Origin: Forficula auricularia
Taxonomy: Eukaryota; Arthropoda; Insecta; Dermaptera; Forficulidae
DNA length: 64,000 nucleotides
Assembly: GCA_024734495.1 (NCBI GenBank)
Contig: JALMQS010000161.1
Span: 1,597,758-1,661,757 of the forward strand
Direction of reading: 5' to 3'
The notes under the pieces were generated by a model. The model saw nothing but the letters and a program-made list of their open reading frames with translations, was not told the origin of the DNA and made no database searches. Position numbers and translations under genes: made by a program. Of the stretch, positions 34,313-45,339 are shown in pieces; the stretch's first letter is position 1, and the number at the start of each line of letters is the position of its first letter.

Positions 34313-35036
34313 ATGTTTCTCCAAGAACCTTCATCATTCTCCCTTAACAAAATTTGATATATTATTTCATCATTATTTTAATGTTGAGTTATTATTATTA
34401 GGGAGAGGAAAGGACTAAGGGAAAGTCATGTGGTGTGAACTAAATTCCCCGAAATATTTCTAACAATTTCTCGTTTTTTTTTCACTGTCGCTTACGATAT
34501 TTATTATCGCTTCTATTAATATATAGCTACCCTCGTATATATAGAATAAATGAAGTATTGGATTGCATAATGAGGCTTATTTTAAAAAATACTAATGCTA
34601 TAAATTTGACGAGGTATACGTACCCTTATGGTTATAGTCTGAGTTTTCGCCAACAATAATTGTGATCGACCCAATCCCAATAACTCAAAAACGGTAAATG
34701 TTAAAAAACAGAGCCAGTTTCGTCTTGAGATATCACATCAGGATTTTGGTTCAAATAAAACATTTAGAAGTTCCTTTACTTTCAGTGTTTTTGGGATTTT
34801 TATCTTTTTTTAAAAAACTATTAGAACGATTTTTTTTAAATTTTTATCAATAATCACGTTTATATTTTTTTGGTATCCAGTTGTCTGGAAACTGGAAGCA
34901 CTCATTTCTTTTCAATGCTTTTATTTATTTATTTATTTACTGAGAAATTACTTCATTATTATTTTTTACTTTTTTATTTTCACATCCAATAAAATGTTGT
35001 TCTTTGTTGTGAATAAATTTGATAAAATTCCTATAT

Positions 35037-35179
35037 AGGGGTCGGGTTGGCCGAAGGGATAGCATACCAGCCTGCTAATTAAGTGGATCCGGGTGCGAAT
35101 CCGACTAGCAGACAAAATTTAAATTCGTAAATTGGCTGATGGCTAGAAAGGCCGAAAAGCCAAAAAAGAAAAAAAAAAT
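35037..35179 (+). mobile_element. tRNA-derived SINE, family 1, copy 2
   Basis: GGGGTCGGGTTGGCCGAAGG start, B box GGTGCGAATCC (35092-35102) and the family end GGCTAGAAAGGCCGAAAAGC with A-rich tail. It is ~30 bp shorter than copy 1, lacking the segment after GACT. Confidence 0.8.
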
Positions 35180-36710
35180 CGTATATCCAAAAATACACTT
35201 TCTTTCAGGCGTTTTACAATTTTTCTTTCATTTTCTAAAAAAAAGGTTTTAAGGATATTTTTAAATTTTAGGCAGGTATTTTATTTATTTATCGAAAGAT
35301 CCTATTCATTGCTATCTATAGTTATGTCTTATGACAAAATTTAGATACCCATATGAAAATGAATATAAATTTGGTTGAGAAAATTCATGGACCTAGGTTC
35401 CGGGCTTCGTTTTTTTTTTTTTTATTTTTTTTTATTTTATATTTCAAAAACAAAAATCAATTAAATAAATTTATTTTCAATTGATTATTTTATTTTAATC
35501 TTGGTTTGTTATTAATCCCTGATGGTATGTATATACTAATCACTCTAGTATGATTAGTGCATACCTACCATTATTTATTAATATACACTCTAGTATGTAT
35601 ATTAATAAATAAAATATCGTTTAATAAATCTCGTAGATTTAATTAAAACACTTGATTTTTTTATAGTGATTTCTCCTCTCTTTTTTTGTTGTTTTTAGTT
35701 TTTTTTTTTGTGATTAATTTTTTTCCCTTTTGAAACAAATTGCTTTTTGTGAATATTGCATATGTTGTTGATACCTATACTATACATATAGTATTAAAAA
35801 ATTTAATAACATTTTTTATTTGTTTATTAAGAAGCGACAGAATCCATGGATTTAATCGATATGCTCCCCCCGTTCACTCTTACATATTGGAATATAATTA
35901 ATAAACGGTGTCAATAGGTTTGTAGGGGGGGGAGAAAAAAGCGTTGATTAAAATTAAATTGTATATCATATATTCGCGTTATTGAAGCTTATTTTATTAA
36001 TATATACCAAAAAAGAAAAGAAAATAATATTTCTGATAATCTGGTTTATACTTAAGGAGGACCTCCTTTGAGTCAAAACAAGTTTAGTATCTAATATTTA
36101 ATAAAAATAAGTTAAAATACAAATAATAGAATTAAAAAATAAATAGTATGAAAACAGTAAATGTTTGAAATAAAAACAATTATAAAAAAATAATTAAATA
36201 CAAAAGTTAGTTTGATTTATTCAAATCAGCTGATAATAAGTCTTGTATGATTTGCCTATGAGTCGTATTAATACTGTTTATGTTTACATCCAAACATAGA
36301 ATTTATGTGATTTTTTATGTAAATTTCTCAGTAAATTCCTCGGTCAATGATATATTTTATTGCAAAAAAAGAAACCTGCATGTTTCAAAAAGCTAATTTT
36401 TAGTTTTTTTTAGCTTTATATAATCAATTAATAGGAGTATAATTCAAGAGAAAGTGTCAAGATCTTAATTTTCCATAAGACTCTGAGAAAATGTTTACAT
36501 TTTAAAAAATTGTATTTTCAAAAATTTGTTCGCTAATGTATGATTCAAACTTTACCAATGCATAGAATGAGACTTAAACTACTATAAAAAAATTAAGTTA
36601 TAGTTATAATCTAATATTTTTTATTTAACATTGGCGGCGAAAGGACCTCGTTAAGACCATCATTTTAGTTAAAAACTTTTGCCAAGTTCTGCCTGTAATA
36701 AGGGATCCCT
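35180..36710. other. AT-rich stretch
   Basis: Short local palindrome around ACTCTAGTATG at 35540-35600. G run at ~35925. No gene recognised. Confidence 0.4.
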
Positions 36711-36715
36711 AGTAG

Positions 36716-36826
36716 TACAATTTTTCAAACTATATAGTAACTAGATAGCGCCTATATAGATTTTGGGAATCTATATAGGCACTATTTAGTTACTATATAG
36801 TTTGAAACATTGTGCTACTAGGGATC
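36716..36826. mobile_element. ~110-bp palindromic MITE, copy 2
   Basis: Ends CCCTAGTAGTACAATTTTTC and the inverse of GAAACATTGTGCTACTAGGG. Centre CTATATAGATTTTGGGAATC. GGATCCCTAG at the left and CTAGGGATC at the right extend the symmetry. Confidence 0.85.
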
Positions 36827-37209
36827 ATAGCGAAAACCAGTAATACCTCACTTATTTTTTTAGATTAAATGAAATGCTATTTTTTCCTTCCCTTCATAGC
36901 CTCGGTATAATTTCCATTTTAGCCAGTCTACCATGAATCCAACAATAAGCTAACGACTAATAAATAATAAGTTATCACCGATGAAAATACAATAAATATC
37001 GCAGATGTAAATAAAATCAATTAAAGGGAACTGCTACATATGTACATAAAGCTTGAATTTCACTTTACCAAAATGTTTATACTTAATAAGTTTTTTATTT
37101 TCATAAAGATTTTTTAAAATCTTAAAATCTATTCCTCAGATGAGCTGATGACAATCAAAAAAGAAAATCGCCTGAGATTGTTTTCTACTAAATCGAAACT
37201 GCTATGTAT

Positions 37210-37345
37210 AATTTTTATTACATGTCAGAAGGGTTATAGTCCAGTGGATTGTGGACCATGGATGCTGTTGATGCGGCGCATCCCTAAAATTTCAAACATT
37301 TCGAGTATTTTCATAAATATCCACTTCGAATTTTCAAATTATTAT
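37210..37345 (+). repeat. Interspersed repeat, sister of 46338-46440
   Basis: GGACCATGGATGCTGTTGAT, GCGGCGCATCCCTAAAATTT, CAAACATTTCGAGTATTTTC, ATAAATATC(C/G)ACTT are shared. The 46-kb copy begins CAGTGGCGTACGG, an hAT-like terminal word. Confidence 0.75.
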
Positions 37346-37369
37346 CCTTTATTTCAAATAATTCTATAA

Positions 37370-38190
37370 AAAACATTTTTGTTTTGAAAAGTAATAAATA
37401 AAGATGATTTGTGTATCTTTGGACAAATCCATTTCTAAAAACTCTCAATATATAAATTCGAGAATTTATGAAAATATATTTTTTCTCAAATGATTTTCCA
37501 ACTTTTTTAGAGCCACCCCTTCAATTAATAATTCTCCAAATATTATCATTTAATCTGAGGAAGTAATTTTAATATTCTTAAAATGCTTCACGAGAAGGAA
37601 ATACTCATGAACAAAATAAACACAATACAAGTTTTCAATTAACTTGATTTGTATAGACAAACTAGATCTTAAATTGATTAAAGCTTTTGTGGTCGAATAA
37701 TTTATTAGGACATTTTGGTATAAACCTCATTACGCAATGTTAAATATATTGATTAAAACATTAACAAATATACACATTGTATTGTTTATTGTAGTTTAGG
37801 TAAATCTAGTCTATACCTATATAGTATATCTAACATTGCGAAATGTGGCTTATTCCAAAATATTCTAATAAAATAAAAAAATAAAAATTGGTCCTATTCC
37901 TCCAAGTTTTTGTAATTGAAATGAATAACATTGCAAACAGTAAGACTATTCAAGATTTTTGAGATCTAATGATGAAAGAATTAGCTAATTGGTTCTATTT
38001 GTCCTGAAGTGCCATCGTAAAACACATTAAGTATCATGCGTTGATTTTATGACATAATCCTATCACTGTGACTGATTTTTAGTACCGGTACTTAAAAGGT
38101 ATTGCACGGAAAACACAAGATCACTCAGATGACCGTCCTATGAATAGCCTTCTCAATTACTTTTAAACCAACTTTCGCTTTTTCTAGATA
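37370..38190. other. AT-rich stretch
   Basis: No gene recognised. A loose inverted pair around ACATTGTATTGTTTATTGTA. Confidence 0.35.
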
Positions 38191-38470
38191 AGGGGCCGTT
38201 CATAAAGTACGTAACACGAATTTCAAGTTTTTTAGACCCCCCCCCTAGTATTGTGACATCACACCAGCACTTTTATTATTTATTTGAAAAAAAGTGTTTT
38301 TGCTAAAAATTGCTTTTGCTTAAAATTTTTTGTCTAGATTTATTTTACCAACATTTTCAGGTTGGAATAATAATAACTTGAAATCTAAAAAATTTATTTA
38401 AATATTTTTAAAAAATTTTAATTTGACTTTTGTGATATCACAATTTTTAAGATTCACGGGCCCCCTGTCA
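38190..38470. mobile_element. GGGGCCGTTCATAAAGTACG-type MITE
   Basis: Left end GGGGCCGTTCATAAAGTACGT. The interior has a C run (38238-38247) and TTGTGACATCACA, mirrored by TTGTGATATCACAA at ~38430. Ends of this type are common in arthropod MITEs. The right terminus is not clear. Confidence 0.5.
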
Positions 38471-38479
38471 CAAATCTGA

Positions 38480-38900
38480 GATGCATCCTCCCCCTTACTA
38501 TCGACGGGCCCAAGTTTGTAATTACCTTCAAATGTCGACCCCCAAAAAAAACTTAACCCGTCTATTTATCGAAATCATACGACCCGTTTTCGAAAAACCA
38601 ATTCTATACATATATACTGCCTGTAACGCCCTCCTACGGCTCCTGCTTTACCTTTCTAAGTTAAAACCATATCTACCACATATCTTTTCGGGTTTAAGAG
38701 ATGTTGAAAAACCTTGAAAACGCCTCTTGGGACACTTTCCCTCCTTTAGTTTTCGAATTAAAAAAATCCCTTCTTATCCCAATCTTAAATCATTTGTAGA
38801 ATATACACTTCAAATTTCATCTTTCTAGGATCAGTGGTTTGGGCTGAGTGTGAGTCAGTGAATAAATGAATGAATACGGCAGGTTCTCTTTTATATATAT
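38480..38900 (+). repeat. Unclassified retroelement-like tail
   Basis: CAAATTTCATCTTTCTAGG, GGTTTGGGCTGAGTGTGAGT, CAGTGAATAAATGAATGAAT then TTTTATATATATCTA: the layout of an arthropod interspersed-repeat terminus. No second copy in the window. Confidence 0.35.
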
Positions 38901-38919
38901 CTAAAACTATATATGTAAA

Positions 38920-39200
38920 ATTAAAGTTTTGTCTGTACATTGGTCCAAATCACGCCATATTTTGGTTACCCACTTTGCAAACAAAGTCATGAACGAAAAG
39001 ACCCTCAACAAAATCCCTGTCTGTATGTTTCCGTGGGCTCCGCTCAAGCCAAAGGGTCCAGGGGGCGTAGTCCCTTGGCTTGCGCTAAATATGCATACAT
39101 ACAGACAGGGATTTTGTTGAGGGTGTTTTCGTTCAAAACTTTTATTGAAACGTGTGGAATCAAAATATGGCGTGATTTAGACCAATGTACAGGCAAAACC

Positions 39201-39206
<6 letters not shown>
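38920..39206. mobile_element. ~285-bp foldback
   Basis: AAAGTTTTGTCTGTACATTGG and ACCCTCAACAAAATCCCTGTC on the left are mirrored by GACAGGGATTTTGTTGAGGG and CCAATGTACAGGCAAAACC on the right. The GC-rich loop holds CAAGCCAAAGG / CCCTTGGCTTGCG. The overlapping 63- and 106-codon frames are products of the palindrome. Confidence 0.8.

Positions 39207-39244
<38 letters not shown>
39204..39244. repeat. (TA)n microsatellite
   Basis: About 20 uninterrupted AT dinucleotides directly beside the foldback. Confidence 0.95.
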
Positions 39245-39249
<5 letters not shown>

Positions 39250-39289
39250 TAATAAGATAAGATTATTGTTCACGTAGTTGGCACCTACC

Positions 39290-39715
39290 CCCCCCCTCGC
39301 TGGATATCTCCAGCTTCCCTAGTTTCCCCTTCAGTTCTCAAATGAGATCTGAAACTTAACATCGAAATGCAAATATATTTCTCGAGACCTTCCTTACCCT
39401 CTGTCTCCCTTAGGCATTATCTCCTCTAAACATGGATTTTAACCATCTGTCTGTGTATTGTAACGTACACATGTCTGTACGTCAGCCCTTGTGCGTATGT
39501 GTATATATGTGTGTGCTTGGTCGGTAATTAGAAGGTTCCAGTGATGTATCGCCTAGGCAGGCATTAATCACCTGCTATAGTTATTTGGACAGCGCCCTTT
39601 TGGAGCTCCCGCTAAGGGTTGGCGGCGGACAACGTTTAGTTAACGACACTTCCAGCCACCCCCGGAGCCACTGGCTTGGCCATTAAAAAATTGGCTAGAT
39701 TGCAACGCATCAGCT
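39290..39715. promoter_or_regulatory. Possible intronic enhancer island
   Basis: Unique segment with GGTAATTAGAAGG, GGCATTAATCACCTGC (homeodomain core next to an E-box), CACTTCCAG and GGCGGCGGACAACG in clearly less AT-rich DNA. No frame of note. Function inferred. Confidence 0.3.
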
Positions 39716-40489
39716 AAACAAAACAAAAACAAATTATAAATGATTAACAAAAGTGGAAGAGAGAGAGAAATTCACTTTCTAAAACGCTTAAATGCCCGTT
39801 TAAAGTACCAGATAAATGAATTTTATTAAAAAAATATTTTAAGGAATATTTTATAAAAATATTAGACAAGCATTTAGAATTAAACACGTTGATGGAATGA
39901 TAGGGGATGGACCCCCTAAGATCGAGTGAAAATGTTCATTATTGTTTATTTTTATATCATTGCATTTGCTCTCAGTGTCTAGTATGCTATAATCTACTTG
40001 TGAAAATTAAATAAAATTTATTGATGTAATTATTTATCTTTGTCTCCCCCTCCTTACTGTAAGATTTTCTGCAAAGGCCAATGGATTTACGATTTGAATA
40101 TTTCTAAAAATTTTACAAAAAAAATAAAATAATATTGATTAGATAGATATAGATGAACTTCTTCAAATTTCTAAAAGTGCTTTATTAAAAAAATGTATTG
40201 AATTTCAAAATTAAACTTTTTTTATTTAAGACTTCAAGTTGCCTATAGATTTAGATTTTATATCTTCTAAGAAAATCTCAAGATGATGTCTATTATTGTA
40301 GATCCGAGATGGGATGGATTAGGTATTTTTAATTATATGTTAAAAGGGTTGTTCTTGCCTTGAAGAAATTCAAAGTTTGAAACACTTAACCACTTTTATT
40401 TTAACTAAATGGCATGGCTATCTGTTTAATTTTAGAACCACTAAACCGAAATATTTTACAAATAAAGAATTAAATCTTTATTTAGTGCC

Positions 40490-41065
40490 TTTACCTAAGT
40501 CAGAGGGGTTCACTTCCTAGGCTAGCCATTAGGCCATAGGCCCGGATTGCTAATACATTGAAACGCCACAAATCCAAACCCCGGAAATCTGAACGCAAAT
40601 AAGAGAAACTTATTCATTTAGTCATAAAGAAATAATGTATACCATATATTCTACATTATAACCTTATTTTACATAATTAGCTGAAAAATTAACAAAGTAC
40701 AATTAGCATACATAACAAAGTGTAAATGTGTCTACACATTACTTATGTCATCCAGGATTGAAAAATGGTAAAAGTTGGTTGATGAAATTCTTTAGGTTAA
40801 TCACTTTGCAAAAACAATGAAATAATAATAGAAACACACAAAATATCACTTAATGTTTCACTTGATATCAGTTATCTTCAATTGTCTAATCTGCTTTCGG
40901 CTAATCCGAACAGGTTACAGCCCCAATTAGTTCGGATTTGAGGGGTTTTACTGTATTGCCACTCGGGCTCGATTTCCGAGGAGGAAAAAACAACAATTCT
41001 AACATATAATTAAAAATAATCCATACCATCTGCGAATTAATAGATGACACTTTCTTATAAATTCT
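40490..41065 (+). mobile_element. SINE (family 4) split by a pogo-like MITE
   Basis: Left part to 40555 has GGCCCGGATTGCTAATA. Right part from 40954 has ATTGCCACTCGGGCTCGATT then AACATATAATTAAAAAT and AATAGATGACAC. Together they match the uninterrupted copy at 54.90-55.06 kb (CCCCGGATTGCTGTTACTGG, CACTCGGGTTCAATTCC, AGATGACAC). Confidence 0.75.
40556..40953 (-). mobile_element. pogo/Tigger-like MITE, copy 1
   Basis: TIRs CATTGAAACGCCACAAATCC and the inverse of GGATTTGAGGGGTTTTACTG, with TA at both flanks (40554-40555, 40954-40955). Oriented opposite to the copy at 59832-60176; shared GAACTAATTGG(A/G)GCTGTA(G/A)CCTG. Confidence 0.85.
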
Positions 41066-41069
41066 TAGA

Positions 41070-41435
41070 AAATAAGGCTTTTATTAATTTTTTGAGGGTC
41101 ACACTACCCATTTTTCCCCTGTAGGCCTTTCAGATTAATTCTATTGTGATATGGATAGACGCAACTGGTATTGAGGAGATTGTAAAAATGCCAAAACCAC
41201 ATAGATAGTACCATAGATTTCCATAACAACCTGCTCCACATGTTTCTTAACTTCGGTCATAAAATGGGAACTAACAATTTGTACATTGAAACCTTTCTAG
41301 TCCTAATAAATATAGTTTGAATTATTCAATTTCTTGGAAAAATACTATCAATAATCACCATTTTAGTCTAAATATCGAGTTATTATCAAATGTATTGCAA
41401 TATTTTTTTAATGTTATTAATAATATTTATGGCCC
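41070..41435. other. AT-rich stretch
   Basis: No feature recognised before the island at 41440. Confidence 0.35.
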
Positions 41436-41439
41436 TCTT

Positions 41440-41655
41440 CTCCCCCACCGCTTTAGTGATATATACTTCAATTTTCATTCTCCAATTCAAAAAGTGGGCC
41501 ATGGAGTGGAGGATGAGATAAGGGGTGTTTCAGCCCCTCGAGAGTCAAGTGCAGTCGCAAGCGATGCTCGTGCCAAGCCACTTGCAACATCGATAGATAG
41601 CATATGTACATTAATGAATGGCCCTGTGGATGAATTCCAATGCGAATTATAATAA
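41440..41655. promoter_or_regulatory. Possible conserved non-coding element
   Basis: AGTCGCAAGCGATGCTCGTG, CATATGTACATTAATGAATG and CGATAGATAG words in a unique GC-richer patch. Frames run through it on both strands (111 and 61 codons), which is a composition effect; neither resembles a known protein. Conservation cannot be tested here. Confidence 0.3.
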
Positions 41656-42018
41656 ATACAAGCTTTTTGCATGGATATGTTAAGTGATTGTGTTGCGTGT
41701 AAAAATAATAAATAAATAAAAAAATAATAATAATAAATAATTAAAGGCGTCAGCTCTTTAGCTTATCGAGAAGTTAGTGAAAATAGTCAGATAAACACAC
41801 CCACTCGCAAAGTGAATGAATAAATAGCAATTAAAAATTATTACCTGCTTTTTAATACTATTATTATTATTATTATTTTGAATAGATAATAGATATATCA
41901 TTATTAAAATTATCACTAAGTGCCAGGAGGACGTACGTTCGTTCCCACAAAATATAAATTTATAATTACATGGAAAAAGAAATTTAAATCCACCTAGATT
42001 GCACATTTTTAATTAGAT

Positions 42019-42640
42019 CAGGGCTGTCCAATCTGTGACCCGAGCCCCAGTACTGCAATTAGTGTGGACCAACATAAAATCAGAAACTTCCTTAAAACAT
42101 GGAAATTTATATATAGAGTTATATTTATTCCCTTTTTCGAAATATGAATGTACATTTCTACAATACGTGAAGCTTTTTTCAAGAATAAAACTCACTAAAA
42201 GCAGAATTATAAGCTCAACTATTATATTTAAGATAAAAAAAAAATAATGAAGTTTCGAATATTTAAAAATTCTTCTTCTTCTCATATTTTCTAAAATATT
42301 TATTATTTCGGTAATTTATATGCTACGACACTAACCAAGTCTATAGAGCTATCATTCTAGTACAAGGAGACAAGGAATTGGGCTTTTCTAGAACAATCAC
42401 AATTAATTGATAATTTGTCTCCGGGACTAAAACGTGTCAGGACTTGTCTTTTATATCTTTGCACGTTCTTACATGTCAATAGATAATGGATAGTTAGGGA
42501 TTATTATATCTGTGACCCTTTTAAAAAAATAAATTATCATTCCTCATATCCTTCTTTAATCCCATTCGATTTAAACCAGGGCTCTCCATCCTGTGGCCCA
42601 ATTTAAAGTTATAAAATTCCTTAAAACATTGAGATTAATA
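42019..42640 (+). mobile_element. Two hAT-like ends in direct order
   Basis: CAGGGCTGTCCAATCTGTGA (42019) and CAGGGCTCTCCATCCTGTGG (42578) are related starts, both followed by ATAAAAT(C)...CTTCCTTAAAACAT and a TATAGA(G/T) segment. CAGGGNTGTCCAA-type ends are typical of hAT elements. No transposase. Confidence 0.55.
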
Positions 42641-42644
42641 TGTA

Positions 42645-43235
42645 GATACTGGAAAACACACAACGATTTGGCCTTATAATTTTTTTTCTCTAAAATATGA
42701 AATCTAAAAATCTACTGTGAAGTTTTCAAAAAATAAAAGTGCTAATTTTAAATTTTGAATCTGGAACTAGATTTCAAGATTTCTGAAAAAAATAATCATC
42801 ATTTTGGTCTATTTTGGACTCCATTTTCATTAGAAATAAATTATCTACTTGAAAAATGATTTATAATAAAAAGAAAAAATGGTTTATAATAAAAAGAAAT
42901 TCATATTAATCATAAAAAATAAAATTATAATGTCTGTCCTAAACGAAAACGAGAATTATATGAAGATTGTGATTGAATGTAATAATTTGTTAAGAAAAGA
43001 TCTTTGATTTCAATAAGAATAAGGATATAAACTGTCATATTTTAAGCTGGTTTTTACAAAACTATAATTGTTTATTTAATAAGCAACAATTGGTTTAAAC
43101 TCTCCTTTAAAACAACTGATGTGAAATATTTTAATCGAATGTCTCTCATATTGATTGGTTTGAGTGATGTATTTTATAAGGGAAGAAAATACAAATGATA
43201 TGTAGAAGGGTTACCAGAGTACTATTCTAGAACTG
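42645..43235. other. AT-rich stretch
   Basis: Nothing recognised besides a short direct repeat of ATTTATAATAAAAAGAAA near 42870. Confidence 0.35.
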
Positions 43236-43236
43236 A

Positions 43237-43278
43237 GGACTGATGATGGCGAGAGAGTATCTGCCGAAACATGTCTCC
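43237..43278 (+). ncRNA. Hammerhead ribozyme-like motif, well preserved
   Basis: GGA-CTGATGA (43240-43246)-T-GGC...GCC-GAAAC (43266-43270)-AT-GTC-TCC. Stem I starts GGA/TCC. Stem II is GGC(G)AGA/TCTGCC with a bulge. Stem III is the minimal AC/GT with a 2-nt loop (ACATGT is also self-complementary, allowing a dimer). Predicted cleavage after C43275. The only deviation from the canonical core is one extra T before stem II. Confidence 0.6.
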
Positions 43279-43639
43279 AAGGTTTTGTAAATAAATATTT
43301 GCTAAGGACAAGAAGAATTTGGGTTTATTTAACAGCCTTATTTCTTCTCCTTACGAGAAAATCTTAACTGTTCTTAAGGTTTTTAATTGACCAATTTTAA
43401 CACAAAAAATTAATTATTATTTTTATAGTTAGTCTTTATTAAATCGCAAAAGAATAAATACAAGTCTTTTATACCATCAGTACATTTCAGATATAGTTTT
43501 TTCAATTTTTCGACACTTAAGAAAAACAATCGAACCATATTTTATTTTTATGAGATGATTTCTATCAGTCAAGTTAACCAGCCAACCCCATCTAGTATAA
43601 AAGAGAAGAAAATTCAAATAATTTTATCTCGGGTTCCTC

Positions 43640-43880
43640 GAAGGCATGTTTGGCTGGTTGTCTACCCTCTGGTCAGGTTAACTGGCCACGTATTGTTCAC
43701 TTGGACGTGAACATGACCAACAGCCTCGACATGCACCAACAGAGAGATCGAGCTGGAGATGGGTTCTTCGCACACGTCTGGCTCGTGACCAGTGAGGCTC
43801 TCCTTGTCTAATTGCTCGGCCTTTGAAAAGGGGAAGCCCTGATGGGGACTTCACCCCCTTAGGGCCATCCATTCCCTACA
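43640..43880 (-). repeat. GC-richer segment, unclassified
   Basis: The minus-strand frame 43678-43872 (64 codons, MDGPKGVKSPSG...) ends within it. CAAAGGCCGAGCAATTAGAC and TGGTGCATGTCGAGGCTG look like repeat sequence rather than host exon, but no second copy exists in the window. Function not assigned. Confidence 0.3.
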
Positions 43881-43967
43881 CTCAATTGATATTTCCATCA
43901 TTCATTCTTCTTCTTTTACTTCTTGTTTCTTTTATAATCATTCCTTTACTTTTACTATTAAGTACCT

Positions 43968-44150
43968 GGAGGCACCGAGCGATGCTCGGTAACCCCTGAC
44001 CCCCCACCACCCCTCCCGAAACCATACACCTCGCCCCCAACACTGCACCCCCACTCCGCCCCACCCCAACCGCCCCTCCCATCCCCGGACCCCCCACAAC
44101 TGCACCCCACCTCCTGCACCCCCACATCCATCCCCACCCCCGACCCAGTT
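43968..44150. repeat. Strand-asymmetric C-rich tract
   Basis: About 150 bp dominated by C (CCCCCCACC, CTCCCATCCCC, CCACATCCATCCCC) on the plus strand with very few G, preceded by an ACCGAGC-GAT-GCTCGGT hairpin at 43975-43991. Unlike anything else in this AT-rich window. The 120-codon minus frame is Gly/Val-rich low complexity. Confidence 0.7.
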
Positions 44151-44419
44151 TTTGCATTTCTATCTTTCTAATGGTCCACATATTATGTGTATATTTGTTT
44201 ACTCGGAGACCAATTTGCCCACATTCGTTCATATTGATAAACATTATAAAAAATACATAAGAAAATAATAATAAAAAAAATAATCGTATAGGATCTGAAA
44301 TAAAAACATAATATTAAAAAAAATCTGTGCCTCTCGGGACGTGCGACAGAAGTGATAACTTTCACCAACCAAGTATTTTTTTAGGAAGACAATTGCAAGG
44401 ATAATTGCCAGGAGAAAAG

Positions 44420-44570
44420 AGAATTCAATATTTAATTTTAATTAGAAGAGTGGGGGGGGGGGGCAAAGGAATAATTATTAATATATTTAATGTTTCTGGA
44501 TTAAAAATTGTCTTTCAGCTTAATTCAATTATACATATTTCAAATTTGCCTGCGCCGCAATTATCTAATA
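44420..44570 (+). repeat. Interspersed repeat, sister of 10700-10880
   Basis: Same ordered blocks as the 10.7-kb copy, including a G homopolymer at the same place (44451-44462). Confidence 0.7.
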
Positions 44571-44692
44571 AATATCTACTATTTATTAAATACATAGCTA
44601 TATATAATATATTCAATTATTTCCACACTTATAATAAAGTCTAATTCAAAAATATTCATTTTAGTAAAAGTAAAAAGCAAGGTTTTTTAAAA

Positions 44693-44940
44693 TAGTTCAT
44701 TGGTCCAGTTGTAGAGTGCTTGCCTCAAATGCGAGATCATCTATCAATAATTACTTTAATTAAGAAAAAATCAATTAAGATGAATTTTGATGAAGTCCAG
44801 ACCTAGCCAGATCGTTTTTTCATCCTCATTTTGTTTCATCAAAATCGGTAGGGCCGTTTTCAAAATAGAACCAAGATACAAATATATAAATAAATATACA
44901 ATTTCTGCTCGTTTAATAAGAGTAGATAGATATAATTCGT
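44693..44940 (+). repeat. tRNA-like head joined to an interspersed repeat tail
   Basis: TTGGTCCAGTTGTAGAGTGC, TTGCCTCAAATGCGAGA reads as a tRNA-like 5' half with an A box. It runs into TTTCATCAAAATCGGTAGGG, CCGTTTTCAAAATAG and a CAAATATATAAATAAATATA tail. No B box. Possibly a SINE head fused to another repeat. Confidence 0.4.
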
Positions 44941-45184
44941 AGTATGAAAAATAATTTGTTATACCCACCACACGACTTTCATTTTCCCTTTTTTATTTTA
45001 AAACTATGAGTTGTAATTTATTTCTTTTGATAAAATTGAAAATTTTTAATCTTTTAATTTATTCTCACATCACAAGATAGTACATGTAAGATTTGATTCA
45101 AATTTTGTTTTAAATTTCGTATTTATTTATTTATTTATTTTGGCTTTCTCGGCATTAACCATTAGCTAGTATTTATTATTATTA

Positions 45185-45335
45185 TCTATAACAGGAACAT
45201 CAGGGAATTGGACAAAAATTAAAATCATAGATTTTTTATTAAATGGGCCAGAAGTTTCGTCAATTTATTTTGACTTCCTCAGTGGCCCATTTAATCACGC
45301 TTTGTCAAAAAACAATTTCACTATTTGACACAACA
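45185..45335 (-). mobile_element. Short hammerhead-like element, best preserved copy
   Basis: Shares AACAGGAA, GGACAAAA, ATGGGCCAGA with the interrupted copy at 5.0-5.4 kb but is not interrupted. Contains the motif annotated at 45238-45295. Ends are not precisely defined. Confidence 0.65.
45238..45295 (-). ncRNA. Hammerhead ribozyme-like motif with long stem I
   Basis: Minus strand: 13-bp stem I (ATTAAATGGGCCA pairing with TGGCCCATTTAAT), CTGAGGA (45282-45276), A, stem II GTCAA/TTGAC with a 6-nt loop, GAAAC (45258-45254), TTC, then the stem I partner. The predicted cleavage follows C at 45251. All conserved core residues are present except one extra A between CTGAGGA and stem II. Confidence 0.65.
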
Positions 45336-45339
45336 TGGT

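Noticed and set aside
43678..44244. Minus-strand frames of 64 and 120 codons
   Set aside because: The second is Gly/Val-rich low complexity from the C-rich tract; the first has no known homology. Not called as genes.
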